Shown in pieces: positions 27,805-37,818 of a stretch of DNA of 64,000 nt. The notes beneath the pieces are model-generated. The model was not told where the DNA came from. It was given only the letters and a program-made list of their open reading frames with translations, and searched no databases. A program made the translations under genes and the position numbers. The stretch comes from Curvibacter sp. AEP1-3 (GTDB lineage Bacteria; Pseudomonadota; Gammaproteobacteria; Burkholderiales; Burkholderiaceae_C), in assembly GCF_002163715.1 (NCBI RefSeq), contig NZ_CP015698.1:4229674-4293673 (forward strand), given 5' to 3'. Each line of letters opens with the position of its first letter. The stretch's first letter is position 1.

Positions 27805-30247
27805 TCGTTTCGGCTGGTTGTAGCGGTCTCAAAAAGTCCGCCAGAGAAGTTTCGAATCGTTCCGCAGGCACCGGTCTGCTGAACAGGTAGCCCTGGTATG
27901 CATGGCAGCCATGCCGTGCCAGATACTGCATTTGCTCCACCGTTTCCACGCCCTCGGCGATCACGCTCAGGCCCATGCTGTTTGCCAGCGCGACGATCAT
28001 GTTGGCAATCGCAGCGTCATTGGTGTCTACCAGTACATCCCGCACGAAGCTCTGGTCGATTTTGAGCACATCCAACGGCAGGCGCTTGAGGTAGGTAAGG
28101 GATGAATATCCGGTACCGAAATCATCCATGGCAAAGCCCACGCCATGGTGCTGAAGCTCCTCCATGCGCACAATCACATCATCGACGTTGGCAATCAACA
28201 TGCTCTCGGTAATCTCGATCTTGAGGCCGCTGGCTTGCGCGCCATGCCGCGAAAGCGCATCCAGCACCTGTTCCACAAAGTCATGCTGGTGGAACTGCTT
28301 GGCACTCACATTGACTGCGATCGTCATGTGGGCAAAGGCCGGTTGGGAGGCCCACAAAGCCAATTGCTTGCAAGCCGTGTTCAGCACCCAGTTACCGATA
28401 GGAACAATCATTCCGCAGTCTTCTGCCACGGCAATGAACTCGCCGGGCATCACGAGACCCCGCGTGGGGTGCTGCCAGCGGATCAAGGCCTCGGCACCGG
28501 TAACGCGCACGTCTTCGGAGATCTGGGGCTGCAGGTAGAGCACAAACTGTTCTTCTTCCAAGGCGGTGCGCAGAGCAGCTTCCAGGTCCGCACGCAGGGT
28601 CACCGCGGCTTGTGTTTTGGGGTCAAACAAACGCGAGGTGTTCCGTCCTGCAGCCTTGGCCTGGTACATCGCAAGGTCTGCCCGCTTGAGGGGCTCATCC
28701 AAGGATTCCTGATGCTTGCCGAACACCGTGATGCCCACACTGGGTGTGCTGCTGCGGGTCAGAGTGCCGAGGTCATAAGGCTGGTTCAGGGCCTGCATGA
28801 CTTTGCCTGCCACAGCCTCCGCTTGTGTCGAAGCCTCGGCCACGTCTTTGCTCAAGCCTTCAAGCATCACCACAAATTCGTCGCCGCCCAAGCGTGCCAC
28901 AGTGTCAGCTTCCCGCACACAGGATTGCAGGCGGTTGGCCACTTGCTGCAACAGGATGTCGCCCTGGTGGTGCCCCAGTGTGTCGTTAAGCGTCTTGAAG
29001 TCGTCCAGATCCACAAACAGCAGGGCGCCCAAGTGGCCTGTGCTCAAGGCTGCGTGCATGGCAGTTTCCAGGCGACCCATGAGCATGCGCCGGTTGGGCA
29101 ACATGGTCAGCGAGTCAAAGTACACCAGTGTTTTGATTTCGTTCTCAGCGGCTTTGCGCGCACTGAAGTCGGACAGATTGGCCACATAGTGGGTAACGTC
29201 TCCGCTTTCGGACCGCACTGCCGTGATGGTGGTCCATGCAGGGTAGGTTTCTCCGTTCTTGCGGCGGTCCCAGACCTCGCCTTGCCAACTCCCGTTGGAG
29301 CGGATGCTCTCGTTCATGACCTCGTAGAACTCCTGGGTCTGAATCCCGGAGCCCATGAGGTCCCGTGGTGCCTTGCCGATCGCTTCTTCCGGCAGGTAAC
29401 CGGTTACCCGCTGGAACGCTGAGTTCACCTGCAGGATCCGCCAATCGGCGTCGCACACAAACATGACATCGTTGGACTCAAAAGCAGTGGCTGCAATCCG
29501 CAGTGCATCCCGGGATTGCACCAGTTCCTGCTCGCGTTGCTGCAAGGTGTCCAGCATGGCGTTGAATTCCTGCGCGAGCCGGGCCGCCTCGTCGCTGCCC
29601 TTGATGTCGACGCGCCGGCCTGTATCGCCGGCTTGCACCGCGTCAGCCACCTTGCTGATGGCGTTCAGGCGGCGGGTGAAATACAGGCCCGTGATCGATG
29701 CGAACAGACCAATCAGTGCAATGCTGCTGGCCAGGTACCAAAGCCCGCTTTGGAGCATGCGCTCGACCTGTGTGTTGAACTGGGTGCGCCCCATCCCGAT
29801 GCGCACCCAGCCGAGGTGTCTGGCGTCCAGCATGACCGGACTGACCAGATCCAGCAAAGTACTGGCGTCTTGCAAGGTTTGAGTGTTGGGCTCTTCCGGC
29901 AGGTCGTTCATGTATTGACCCAGACGCGCAGCGTCCGAATGGGCCAGGACCTGCCCACGCCTGTCCAGAACGATGACGTAGCGGATGTCCGGAAATGCGG
30001 CAGCACTGTCCACAATCTCTTGCAATCCGGACAGATCGCGGGATGCCACCCAGACACTGGAAGACAAAGCAATGCTCTCGGCCATGGTGGTGGCCTGCTC
30101 GGTTTGCCGGATTTTGACCTCGCTGTGTTGGCGTTGGGCCAACTCCCACATCAGCAACAGCATCATCAGCAGAACCACCAGCGCCATGCCCACCATGAGC
30201 TGGCGGCGCAGGCTTCCCAGAAGCAGTTGGCGTAGAGAGAGTCGCAT
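27791..30247 (-). CDS. Membrane GGDEF/EAL cyclic-di-GMP enzyme with HAMP and PAS
   Basis: An 818-residue inner-membrane protein: helix 1 (18-36), a periplasmic part (about 40-165), helix 2 (about 170-190), HAMP (192-245), PAS (about 250-365), GGDEF domain with intact GGDEF (454-458) and EAL domain with intact EAL (586-588) plus DDFGTGYSSL. Both synthesis and hydrolysis of c-di-GMP are possible from the motifs. The ATG overlaps the stop of the PhnD-like lipoprotein gene (TGATG), so the binding protein is the likely input. Confidence 0.95.
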   Translation of the reverse strand: MRLSLRQLLLGSLRRQLMVGMALVVLLMMLLLMWELAQRQHSEVKIRQTEQATTMAESIALSSSVWVASRDLSGLQEIVDSAAAFPDIRYVIVLDRRGQVLAHSDAARLGQYMNDLPEEPNTQTLQDASTLLDLVSPVMLDARHLGWVRIGMGRTQFNTQVERMLQSGLWYLASSIALIGLFASITGLYFTRRLNAISKVADAVQAGDTGRRVDIKGSDEAARLAQEFNAMLDTLQQREQELVQSRDALRIAATAFESNDVMFVCDADWRILQVNSAFQRVTGYLPEEAIGKAPRDLMGSGIQTQEFYEVMNESIRSNGSWQGEVWDRRKNGETYPAWTTITAVRSESGDVTHYVANLSDFSARKAAENEIKTLVYFDSLTMLPNRRMLMGRLETAMHAALSTGHLGALLFVDLDDFKTLNDTLGHHQGDILLQQVANRLQSCVREADTVARLGGDEFVVMLEGLSKDVAEASTQAEAVAGKVMQALNQPYDLGTLTRSSTPSVGITVFGKHQESLDEPLKRADLAMYQAKAAGRNTSRLFDPKTQAAVTLRADLEAALRTALEEEQFVLYLQPQISEDVRVTGAEALIRWQHPTRGLVMPGEFIAVAEDCGMIVPIGNWVLNTACKQLALWASQPAFAHMTIAVNVSAKQFHQHDFVEQVLDALSRHGAQASGLKIEITESMLIANVDDVIVRMEELQHHGVGFAMDDFGTGYSSLTYLKRLPLDVLKIDQSFVRDVLVDTNDAAIANMIVALANSMGLSVIAEGVETVEQMQYLARHGCHAYQGYLFSRPVPAERFETSLADFLRPLQPAETITQV

Positions 30248-31167
30248 CAGTTCAATTGGAGTTGTACCGGCCGCACGTTTTGCTCGAAAGTTTGCAGATA
30301 GGTTTGCACTACATCGTAGCTCTGGTTGTCCGCAGGATAGAAAGCTGCAGTCTCCAGATTCGCCAGTATGGCTGCGCCTTCAGGCACTTTTTTCAACCCG
30401 ACCAGTAGTGCTTTGACTTGTTGGCGAACGGGCAGGGGCACCGATTCATGGGCCATTACCGAGTTGTTGATCAGGGGGGGCGTTTCCCAGATCTGCATCA
30501 TCTGGGCAGCCTCGGCAGGGTGGTCTTTCTGGAACATGCGCCAAGGGGGTGGCCATGTCGCCGCAGCGGACGAAGTGCCGAGGTAGGCGTTCAAGATGGA
30601 AGACTCCTGAGAGCCTACGTAGGAGTTTTTCAGATCCCGCTGCACATCAACACCCTGCTTGTACAAAAAATACTGCGGCATGATGGCTGCCGCCAGTGCG
30701 GTCGGCGAGGGGTAACTGACTGTCTTGCCCTTCAGGTCTTGCGGCTGGCGTATGCCTGCATCCTTGCGCACAATGAAAATGCCCCTGAAGTCTTCGGCGT
30801 CGCCAGCCATGGCCAGCACTTGATAACCCCTCTGACGCGCGAGAAGGGTTTGCACCGGGTTGGGCAATAGGAATGCGGGCCCTGCTTCTCCGACTTTGGC
30901 CTCAAAAGCTCCGTAATCTCTGGAGGCCTCCACCTCCAGATGCGCATTGATCAGATGCGCGTTGAGGTAGTCAATCAAGGGTTGGTAAGTTTGCAGCAGC
31001 TTGTGCGGGCTATGCAGTGGGTGAACCGCAAACCGGTAGACCGGCACCGTGCCCTCACGGGCCCCCTGGCTATAGGTCAGAGCATGCTCCGGTTCCCCGG
31101 GTGAGCAGCCGGCCAGCAGCATCAGTGCCGCAGTGGCAATGATCAGGGCTTTGCAAAAGTTTGGCAT
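30247..31167 (-). CDS. PhnD-like periplasmic-binding lipoprotein
   Basis: A 306-residue lipoprotein (lipobox LMLLAGC) of the phosphate/phosphonate-binding PhnD type: FAVHPLHSPHKLLQTYQPLIDYLN, LVEASRDYGAF-like helix, FRGIFIVRKDAGI and LKGKTVSYPSP. No transporter genes adjoin; instead the stop overlaps the GGDEF/EAL start, indicating a ligand-sensing partner. ATG 31167 has GGGAG five bases upstream; other in-frame starts are ATG 31179 and TTG 31188. The ligand is unknown. Confidence 0.87.
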   Translation of the reverse strand: MPNFCKALIIATAALMLLAGCSPGEPEHALTYSQGAREGTVPVYRFAVHPLHSPHKLLQTYQPLIDYLNAHLINAHLEVEASRDYGAFEAKVGEAGPAFLLPNPVQTLLARQRGYQVLAMAGDAEDFRGIFIVRKDAGIRQPQDLKGKTVSYPSPTALAAAIMPQYFLYKQGVDVQRDLKNSYVGSQESSILNAYLGTSSAAATWPPPWRMFQKDHPAEAAQMMQIWETPPLINNSVMAHESVPLPVRQQVKALLVGLKKVPEGAAILANLETAAFYPADNQSYDVVQTYLQTFEQNVRPVQLQLN

Positions 31168-31239
31168 CCGGACTCCCATCAGGGCCAATGTAGCGGTGCG
31201 TCAGCTTGTCGGATTGATATTGGTCAAGCCTTTACCGAA

Positions 31240-32319
31240 TCAGGGCACGATGGTGGTGAACAGGTAAGTCGCCAACAGCACCAGATGCACCGTGCCTTGC
31301 AATACGGTAGTACGTCCCGTGCTTAATGACAAGCTGGTCACGAACAAAGACAGTAACAGCAGCACCACGGACTTTACGTCCAGGCCCAGAGTCAGTGTCC
31401 AACCGGTTGCCAACGACACGATGGCGACGGCTGGAATCGTGAGGCCGATACTGGCCAAGGCAGAGCCCAGCGCCAGGTTCAGGCTGGTTTGCAGCCGGTT
31501 GGCCTGGGCGGCACGAAAAGCGGCAAGCCCTTCGGGCAGCAGCACCACCATGGCAATAATGATGCCTACCACGGCTTTGGGAGCACCAGCCCGGTCCACA
31601 GCCGCTTCAATGGTGGGCGCCAGGGCTTTGGCCAGCAGCACGACCGCAACAAGGCCCAACAGCAGCAAACCACTGCTCATGGCTGCCACCTTGACGCCCG
31701 GCGGCGCGGCATGGGCCTCTTCACCGGTCTGGGGCAAAAAGTAGTCGCGGTGGCGCACGGTTTGCACCAGCACAAAGGTACCGTACAACACCAGAGACAC
31801 CACCGCCACAAAAGCGAGTTGGCTGGCGCTGTACACCGGCCCGATCACACTGGTGGTGTAGTTGGGCAATACCAGCGTCAGCACGGCAATGGCGGCCAAT
31901 GTGGTGAGCGATGCGCTCACGCCCAATTGGCCGAAGGTCTGCTCCCGGTGCTTGCTGCCGCCGGCAAGCAGGCACAGGCCGACAATGCCGTTGAGAATCA
32001 GCATCACGGCGGCGAACACGGTGTCTCGCGCCAGCGCAGTGGTTTGCGGCCCGCCGGCCAGCATCATGGAGACGATCAAGGCCACCTCAATGACCGTAAT
32101 GGCCAACGCCAGCACCAAGGTGCCGTAGGGCTCACCCACTTGATGGGCCACCACTTCGGCATGGTGCACTGCGGAGAGTACCGCGCCTACCAACCCGGCG
32201 GCCAGCAAAGCAACCCACCAGCCGCCAGCCAGTCCGGCCATATTGCCGGCCAGCAGACACCAGGCAATCAGAGGCCAGGCGACGGACCACTTGGGCAGGG
32301 GGGCATGGGGCGCTTGCAT
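31240..32319 (-). CDS. Ca2+(Na+)/H+ antiporter, ChaA/CaCA family
   Basis: A 359-residue membrane protein with about eleven helices. The two CaCA repeats are visible as HHAEVVAHQVGEPYGTLVLALAITVIEVALI and LPEGLAAFRAAQANRLQTSLNLALGSALASIGLTIP, containing the ion-binding Glu residues. ATG 32319 excludes a non-homologous upstream extension. Divergent from the MCP gene. ChaA-like is the closest type; the transported ion is inferred from family. Confidence 0.9.
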   Translation of the reverse strand: MQAPHAPLPKWSVAWPLIAWCLLAGNMAGLAGGWWVALLAAGLVGAVLSAVHHAEVVAHQVGEPYGTLVLALAITVIEVALIVSMMLAGGPQTTALARDTVFAAVMLILNGIVGLCLLAGGSKHREQTFGQLGVSASLTTLAAIAVLTLVLPNYTTSVIGPVYSASQLAFVAVVSLVLYGTFVLVQTVRHRDYFLPQTGEEAHAAPPGVKVAAMSSGLLLLGLVAVVLLAKALAPTIEAAVDRAGAPKAVVGIIIAMVVLLPEGLAAFRAAQANRLQTSLNLALGSALASIGLTIPAVAIVSLATGWTLTLGLDVKSVVLLLLSLFVTSLSLSTGRTTVLQGTVHLVLLATYLFTTIVP

Positions 32320-32419
32320 AGGGAGTTTTCTCGTGCGAATGAAAAAACACCATTGTCGGCAATGTAGGGGCGCTTGGGCCGCAGTCACCTGATTTTTTGG
32401 CCCCCATAGGCTGCGGGTA

Positions 32420-32440
32420 AACCCCGCTTTTTTCGGGGTT
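32420..32440. other. Hairpin in the chaA-MCP intergenic region
   Basis: AACCCCG and CGGGGTT form a 7-bp stem around CTTTTTT. It has no T run after the stem on either strand, so it is not a standard terminator. It lies about 70 bp before the MCP start. Confidence 0.35.
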
Positions 32441-32511
32441 AAGGCTTGCAGCCTTGTGCCTACACTGTGGTGGTCGGGGCCTCGTACTCCACCTTTACTA
32501 CCGGAACGCTT

Positions 32512-33645
32512 ATGCCCGTTTTTGATTCCATGACCTTGAGCCGGCGCATGGCGCTGACTTATGCGCTGGTGCTCGCGCTGACACTGGCGGTTCTGTACAG
32601 CGGTTACTCCGCCCTCAATGCCGTGGTGGCGCAAGCCCCCCAATTCAAAACGCTGGCGGGTGATGCGCAAAGCAGCATGGTGCTGTTTGCGGTGCTGGCG
32701 GTGTTGTTAGGCGTGTTCTCCGCGTTCCGGCAGGTGCAAAGTATTTCCAGCCCCTTGGCCGATGCCATTCACATTGCCGAGACGGTGGCTGCCGGTGATC
32801 TGAGCCACGACTTTGAGAACACCCGCGGGGGCGAATTCGGCAGGCTGCTGGACGCCATGGGCACTATGGAAGACACGCTCACCGACCTGGTAACCCGCAT
32901 CAAGGACAGCACCCAACCCCTGACGGCATCGAGCGGCGACATTGCGCACGCCAGCGCCAACCTTTTGCAACACACCGAGATGCAAACCCATGCGCTGGAC
33001 TCAACGGCAGCCAGCATGGAAGAGCTGACTTCGACCGTCCGCGAAAATGCACAACGCGCCCAAAGCGCAAGCACCCTCGCGGTGAGCGCATCCGGCATTG
33101 CCCAGCGTGGCGGTGAGGTAGTGGGGGAAGTGGTAAGCACCATGCAGGCCATTACCGACAGTTCGCGCAAGGTGGTCGACATCATTGCGGTGATTGAAGG
33201 CATCTCCTTCCAGACCAACATCCTCGCGCTCAATGCAGCCGTAGAAGCTGCCCGCGCCGGAGAGCAAGGCCGCGGCTTTGCCGTGGTGGCCAGCGAAGTG
33301 CGCTCTTTGGCCGGGCGCAGCTCGGAAGCTGCCAAAGAAATCCGCCAATTGATCAGCCATTCGGCTGAACAGGTGGAAAGCGGCTCCCAGCTGGTGGGCC
33401 GCGCCGGCAACACTATGCAAGACATCGTGAACGCTGTGCGCCAGGTCACCGAAATTCTGGGCGAAATTTCGGCGGCCAGTCAGCAGCAAAGTCACAGCGT
33501 GCAGGAGGTCAGCAGCGCGGTGGTTCAGATGCGCGCAGACACGCGCAGCAACCACCAGCAGGTCAACCACACGGCTGCGGCGGCTGAGGCCATGCGCCAG
33601 CGGGTGCAGGACCTTCAGCGCGCCGTGGACCAGTTCAAGGTCTGA
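32512..33645 (+). CDS. Methyl-accepting chemotaxis protein without a large sensor domain
   Basis: A 377-residue MCP. Two membrane helices (about 17-38 and 58-80) are separated by only ~20 residues, so no periplasmic ligand domain is present. A HAMP-like segment (82-135) precedes the signalling domain with tip [49 protein letters not shown] split over about 235-285. No C-terminal CheR-tethering pentapeptide is present. It probably senses membrane or cytoplasmic signals or joins mixed arrays (inference). Confidence 0.93.
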   Translation: MPVFDSMTLSRRMALTYALVLALTLAVLYSGYSALNAVVAQAPQFKTLAGDAQSSMVLFAVLAVLLGVFSAFRQVQSISSPLADAIHIAETVAAGDLSHDFENTRGGEFGRLLDAMGTMEDTLTDLVTRIKDSTQPLTASSGDIAHASANLLQHTEMQTHALDSTAASMEELTSTVRENAQRAQSASTLAVSASGIAQRGGEVVGEVVSTMQAITDSSRKVVDIIAVIEGISFQTNILALNAAVEAARAGEQGRGFAVVASEVRSLAGRSSEAAKEIRQLISHSAEQVESGSQLVGRAGNTMQDIVNAVRQVTEILGEISAASQQQSHSVQEVSSAVVQMRADTRSNHQQVNHTAAAAEAMRQRVQDLQRAVDQFKV

Positions 33646-33651
33646 CGGACC

Positions 33652-34245
33652 TTAGAACTTGTAGCCGATACCGATGCTGTAAACGTTTTCCTGCAGTGCG
33701 GCCGTGGTGCCGTTGCTGTAGGTGATGTCGTTGAACTTGTTCAGGTCGTAGCCGGCCTGCACGTAAAGGTTTTTGTCCAGCATCTTGCGCACGCCGATAC
33801 CGTAGCCCACGCCTTGCACGTTGCTGGTGGCCACGCCGTCGGTGCTGGCGGCCGTACCGTAGATGGACGACAACTTGCCGTAGAGCTGGTAGTTGTTGGA
33901 CAGGGCCACGGTGGGCACGATATCCAGCGAATAGCGGTTGTTCACGGTGGCGGCGGTACCGTTGGCGTAGCTGCCGAACGCATGGTTACCGGTGCTGTAG
34001 CTTGCGCCCAAGCCCACTGCGAAAGTAGGGGTCAGCGACCAGTCGTAGCGGGCATTAATGCCGGCGCTGGTGGTGGCGCCTCCGTCTGAGCTGCCGTCGT
34101 TGGCGCTCACCGTGCCGCGGGAGAATTCGGCATTGGTGCCGATGCTGAAGCCGGACAGATCCGTGCCGCCGGCAGGGCCAGCAGCAAACGCTGAGCCTGC
34201 AGCCAAAGAGCCAAGAACAAAAGACGTGATCAACAGTTTTTTCAT
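33652..34245 (-). CDS. Small outer-membrane beta-barrel protein
   Basis: A 197-residue protein with signal peptide (KKLLITSFVLGSLAAGSAFA). The mature part is a run of alternating strands (GFSIGTNAEF, GINARYDW, FAVGLGASYS, YGKLSSIYG, VGYGIGVRKML, LYVQAGYDLNKF) and ends VYSIGIGYKF, the C-terminal aromatic residue used by the BAM machinery. Probably an eight-stranded barrel of the Ail/Lom/OMP_b-brl type. ATG 34245 starts the signal peptide. Tail to tail with the MCP gene. Confidence 0.87.
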   Translation of the reverse strand: MKKLLITSFVLGSLAAGSAFAAGPAGGTDLSGFSIGTNAEFSRGTVSANDGSSDGGATTSAGINARYDWSLTPTFAVGLGASYSTGNHAFGSYANGTAATVNNRYSLDIVPTVALSNNYQLYGKLSSIYGTAASTDGVATSNVQGVGYGIGVRKMLDKNLYVQAGYDLNKFNDITYSNGTTAALQENVYSIGIGYKF

Positions 34246-34402
34246 GGAGAGGTTCCTAAGTGAAGGGACCTTCATGGTGCGCGCGAGCTGTGAAGCAGGT
34301 TTGCAGCTCCGGCAAACGTGGGTAAAGCTGTGTAATGCGCTTGCAAGCAGATGTTGGCTGTCGCGCTACAGTCGTGCTTTGGTAAAGCTTGTACCCGCAC
34401 GT

Positions 34403-35086
34403 ATGCAACGCAAACACTTTCTGGCTCTGTTGGCCGTCATCCTCGTCGCGCTCGTCGTAGTGCTATTGCTGCCGCATGGCGAGTTGGTGCAAACGCTGGC
34501 GGCCGTGCCCATCTTCGGCGCGCTGTCGGCGGTGGTGGTGGACATCCTGCGCGAGCAGGCCAAGCGCCAGCAGGAGAGCCAGCTCGCTGAATCCCAGCAG
34601 CGGTTTTCTCTGGCGGCAGGCTCGCACATGGCGTCTACCGCCTTTGACAAGCACGTGGCCTTTTGCGAGGAATATGTGGCCGAAGTTTTGTCCGCATTGC
34701 GCACCCTGTTCCGCGAAGGACCCACACAGGAAGCCCTGGACCACTCCGACCGGCTGCTGCAAATTAAACAGAAATACGTGCTCTGGATCACCCGCGATGT
34801 AGAGGCCCGGCTGGAGCCCTTTGAACGCGCCCTGCGCCGCATAGGCGCCAACGACCGCGCCGAACGTTTGTTCCCCGAAGGCGAGGGCAGTGTGCAGCGC
34901 ATGACAGAAACCTATCGCCAGTTCGCAGAAGTGCTGGGCACCGAGCACATGGGCACCGAGTGGGAAGGCGAACCCATCACCGATGTCGCCGCCGTTAGCC
35001 GGGTGGTGGCGCAGCTGCGCGACATCTTGGGTGTAGAAGAGCTGACCCGTCTGCGCGCGGCCATCGTGCGCAACGCGCTGGCTTAG
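34403..35086 (+). CDS. Membrane-anchored protein of unknown function
   Basis: A 227-residue protein with two adjacent N-terminal membrane segments (FLALLAVILVALVVVLLLP and LAAVPIFGALSAVVVDIL), then a long charged helical domain (REQAKRQQESQLAESQQRF and following). No enzymatic motif is seen. ATG 34403 is chosen because the hydrophobic anchor starts there and the upstream frame is antisense to the beta-barrel gene. I do not recognise the family. Confidence 0.75.
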   Translation: MQRKHFLALLAVILVALVVVLLLPHGELVQTLAAVPIFGALSAVVVDILREQAKRQQESQLAESQQRFSLAAGSHMASTAFDKHVAFCEEYVAEVLSALRTLFREGPTQEALDHSDRLLQIKQKYVLWITRDVEARLEPFERALRRIGANDRAERLFPEGEGSVQRMTETYRQFAEVLGTEHMGTEWEGEPITDVAAVSRVVAQLRDILGVEELTRLRAAIVRNALA

Positions 35087-35153
35087 CGTGTGAAAGCGCC
35101 TGGTGCGATTGATCAGGCCAAGGGATTATCGAGGCGGAGTTTTAAATGATTTC

Positions 35154-35206
35154 GGCCTCTGGCGCTCATGGAATATGCGCAGGCAGCTATTGATTTAGGA
35201 GCTATT
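35154..35206 (+). repeat. Dispersed palindromic element, copy 6
   Basis: Reads CTGGCGCTCATGGAATATGC, then GCAGGCAGCTATTGATTTAG and GAGCTATTT. It is one of the copies closest to the common sequence and lies about 70 bp after the preceding gene. Confidence 0.85.
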
Positions 35207-35280
35207 TATCCTCGTTGGTGCAGAGACAGTACTTAATCTGGATACTGTTTAAGCAAGTGATTGATGTCGAAAACTCGCGG

Positions 35281-35706
35281 TCAATCTCTCGGTGCAAAAT
35301 CTTGATTGCGCCAAATTGCTGCTAACCAGAGGACCCCCATTACTGCCTTTGTTGTTGCGGCCGGCCCCCAAACTCCATTCAATTGCGCTAGACGATAAGT
35401 CCAGTCCAATCGGGACTCCCCTAGAGTCCGCCAGACATACGGCAACACATAAACCGAGCCGACGATTGCACCTGAAAGCAGAAAGTGCCATGCCGCTGTA
35501 AGGCGTAAGCGTAAAAGAAGCCATAGGGCCCCGGCAAGCAGCAGAGGCATGGGCATGAAAAGAACAATCACAACGCCGGGCATCACCATGCCGGCGGCAA
35601 TCCATTCGCTAGCGGTGCATCCTGCAGGACCAATACACTCAACGAGCGAAAACGCAAACATCGCCATTAAGGGCAGAGCGACAAGCGAGATCGATAAACG
35701 TTTCAC
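35281..35706 (-). CDS. Hypothetical membrane protein
   Basis: A 141-residue protein with four hydrophobic segments (about 5-24, 36-70, 72-95, 118-132). It starts with GTG at 35706, preceded by TTAGGA. A Cys pair (VECIGPAGC) sits in the first loop. No family recognised. G+C is a little lower than its neighbours and a palindromic element lies just beyond its stop, so it may be accessory. Confidence 0.6.
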   Translation of the reverse strand: MKRLSISLVALPLMAMFAFSLVECIGPAGCTASEWIAAGMVMPGVVIVLFMPMPLLLAGALWLLLRLRLTAAWHFLLSGAIVGSVYVLPYVWRTLGESRLDWTYRLAQLNGVWGPAATTKAVMGVLWLAAIWRNQDFAPRD

Positions 35707-35773
35707 TTTGGTCCTAACGTGCTCTGGATACCAAACTGGTCTTTAGCAAAAAAATACTCGAAACGCGCTGGCT

Positions 35774-36334
35774 TCAAGGCCAGTCACTTAACGCGCTGCA
35801 CGCTCCCACATGCACGATGCCGGCGCGGCTGTCGTTGGGCACAAACACTTGGGTTTGCGCCGTTTTGGGGTAGATGCTGCCATCGGCACACTGCGCGCTT
35901 TGGGTGGTGCCTATCACCAGCTGAGTGCCGGGGCGCACCTGGCAGGACACCACCTTATTCAAAGGGCTCCATTCCGGGCAGATGGCGTTGTCCGCGCGGT
36001 ACTGCTCTTTGGTGCCCGAAGGCGGCTGCAGGGACCACCAGCTGCCCAATTTGGTGTAGGGCTTGTCAGCATCAAACACCCGGTACAGCACCACCGGTGC
36101 GGTGACGGCCAGCACCTTGGCTTCGCACACGCCGCCCTTGTCGCTGGGAAGCCGGGCCATGGCCATCAAGGCCGGGTTGTCGGAGGCCTGCACGCCTTGC
36201 GCAGGTACCTGCGGGGTGCCTACGCACGCTACGCCGTCCACACCCACTGACCCGTCGGGTGCGCTCGTTGGCAGGCTCGCACAGCCCGTCAAAACAACGG
36301 CTGTCGTTAACGCAAACAACGCACTTTTGAGCAT
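35774..36334 (-). CDS. Hypothetical lipoprotein
   Basis: A 186-residue exported protein with lipobox LTGC (Cys18). The mature part has several Cys and a repeated pattern of short strands (VVLYRVFDADKPYTKLGSWWSL; NAICPEWSPLNKVVSC), with no known motif. Relatives are common in this family of bacteria but uncharacterised as far as I know. It follows sdaA on the same strand 62 bp downstream and could be co-transcribed. Confidence 0.75.
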   Translation of the reverse strand: MLKSALFALTTAVVLTGCASLPTSAPDGSVGVDGVACVGTPQVPAQGVQASDNPALMAMARLPSDKGGVCEAKVLAVTAPVVLYRVFDADKPYTKLGSWWSLQPPSGTKEQYRADNAICPEWSPLNKVVSCQVRPGTQLVIGTTQSAQCADGSIYPKTAQTQVFVPNDSRAGIVHVGACSALSDWP

Positions 36335-36396
36335 GACCCGACTCCCCTGAAGTAAACCGGGATTGTGCCTTCGCCAAGGCGCTCAGTCGCGGCCGA

Positions 36397-37785
36397 TCAG
36401 CACTCCACGATGTTCACCGCAAGCCCGCCGCGGGCCGTCTCTTTGTATTTGGTCTTCATGTCCGCGCCGGTTTCACGCATGGTCTTGATGACCTTGTCAA
36501 GGCTCACGAAGTGGCTGCCGTCGCCGCGTAGCGCCATGCGTGCGGCGTTGATGGCTTTGACCGAAGCAATCGCGTTACGCTCGATGCATGGGATCTGCAC
36601 CAGCCCGCCCACCGGGTCACACGTCAAGCCCAGGTGGTGTTCCATGCCGATTTCGGCGGCGTTCTCCACCTGCTCGGGTGTGCCGCCCATCACCGCACAC
36701 AGGGCGGCGGCGGCCATGCTGCAGGCCACGCCCACTTCGCCCTGGCAGCCTACCTCGGCGCCGCTGATGGAGGCGTTCTCTTTGTACAGGATGCCGATGG
36801 CCGCAGCGGTCAGCAAAAAGTCGATCACACCGGCATCACTCGCGCCCGGCACAAAACGGCTGTAGTAGTGCAGCACGGCGGGGATGATGCCTGCTGCCCC
36901 GTTGGTGGGTGCGGTGACTACGCGGCTGCCTGCGGCGTTTTCTTCGTTCACGGCCAGGGCATAGAGGTTGACCCAGTCCAGCACCTGCAGCGGATCACGC
37001 AAGGCCTCCTCAGGTTTGGATACCAGCGCATCACGCAGGGCCTTGGCACGGCGCTTTACCTTGAAGCCGCCCGGTAGCAAGCCCTCGGTCGCACAGCCGC
37101 GCTTCACGCAGTCTTGCATGACCTGCCAGATGCGTAACAGGCCGGTGTCTATCTCGGCATCGCTGCGCCAGTGCTGCTCGTTGCGGCGCATCACCTGGGC
37201 AATGCTTAAGTCCTCGCGGCGTGCCACCTCCAGCAGCATTTCGCCACTGGTGAAGGGCAGGGGCAGCACGGTAGCGTCTGGAGCAATCACCTTTTGGCGA
37301 CTGCCGTCGGCGGCTACCTCGTCACTCACGATAAAGCCGCCGCCTACGGAGTAGTACACCCGGTTGGCCAGCTCCTGGCCTGCAGCATCCAGCGCCACCA
37401 AACGCATTCCGTTGGCATGGAAGGGCAGGGGCGCGCGCATGAAGAGCAGGTCGTCTTTTTCGTTGAAGGCAATCGTGTGCTGCCCCGCCAGCTGGATGCT
37501 TTTGTTGCCGCGGATGCCGGCCAGCGTGGGGGCAATCTGCTCTACCTCCACCGTGTCCGGCTCCAGGCCGGAGAGGCCAAGCAGCACCGCTACATCGCTG
37601 GCGTGGCCCTTGCCCGTAGCGCCCAGGGAACCATGCAGCCAGCACCGCACGGTGGCGGTGCGCGCCAGCAGCCCCTCGTGCTGCAGGCGGCCCACAAACA
37701 GGCGGGCGGCCCGCATGGGCCCCACCGTGTGCGAGCTGCTGGGACCGATGCCGATTTTGAACAGGTCGAATACGGAGACTGCCAT
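36397..37785 (-). CDS. sdaA: L-serine ammonia-lyase (single chain, Fe-S)
   Basis: Converts L-serine to pyruvate and ammonia. The 462 residues include the N-terminal beta domain ([20 protein letters not shown]) and the alpha domain with the [22 protein letters not shown] and [19 protein letters not shown]ys motifs for the 4Fe-4S cluster. It follows dadA by 33 bp on the same strand, so both are likely controlled by the glycine riboswitch upstream of dadA. This links glycine excess to disposal of serine, which glycine makes via GlyA (inference). Confidence 0.96.
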   Translation of the reverse strand: MAVSVFDLFKIGIGPSSSHTVGPMRAARLFVGRLQHEGLLARTATVRCWLHGSLGATGKGHASDVAVLLGLSGLEPDTVEVEQIAPTLAGIRGNKSIQLAGQHTIAFNEKDDLLFMRAPLPFHANGMRLVALDAAGQELANRVYYSVGGGFIVSDEVAADGSRQKVIAPDATVLPLPFTSGEMLLEVARREDLSIAQVMRRNEQHWRSDAEIDTGLLRIWQVMQDCVKRGCATEGLLPGGFKVKRRAKALRDALVSKPEEALRDPLQVLDWVNLYALAVNEENAAGSRVVTAPTNGAAGIIPAVLHYYSRFVPGASDAGVIDFLLTAAAIGILYKENASISGAEVGCQGEVGVACSMAAAALCAVMGGTPEQVENAAEIGMEHHLGLTCDPVGGLVQIPCIERNAIASVKAINAARMALRGDGSHFVSLDKVIKTMRETGADMKTKYKETARGGLAVNIVEC

Positions 37786-37818
37786 GGTGGTTTCCTAAGG
37801 GCGATGGGAAATGGTAGA

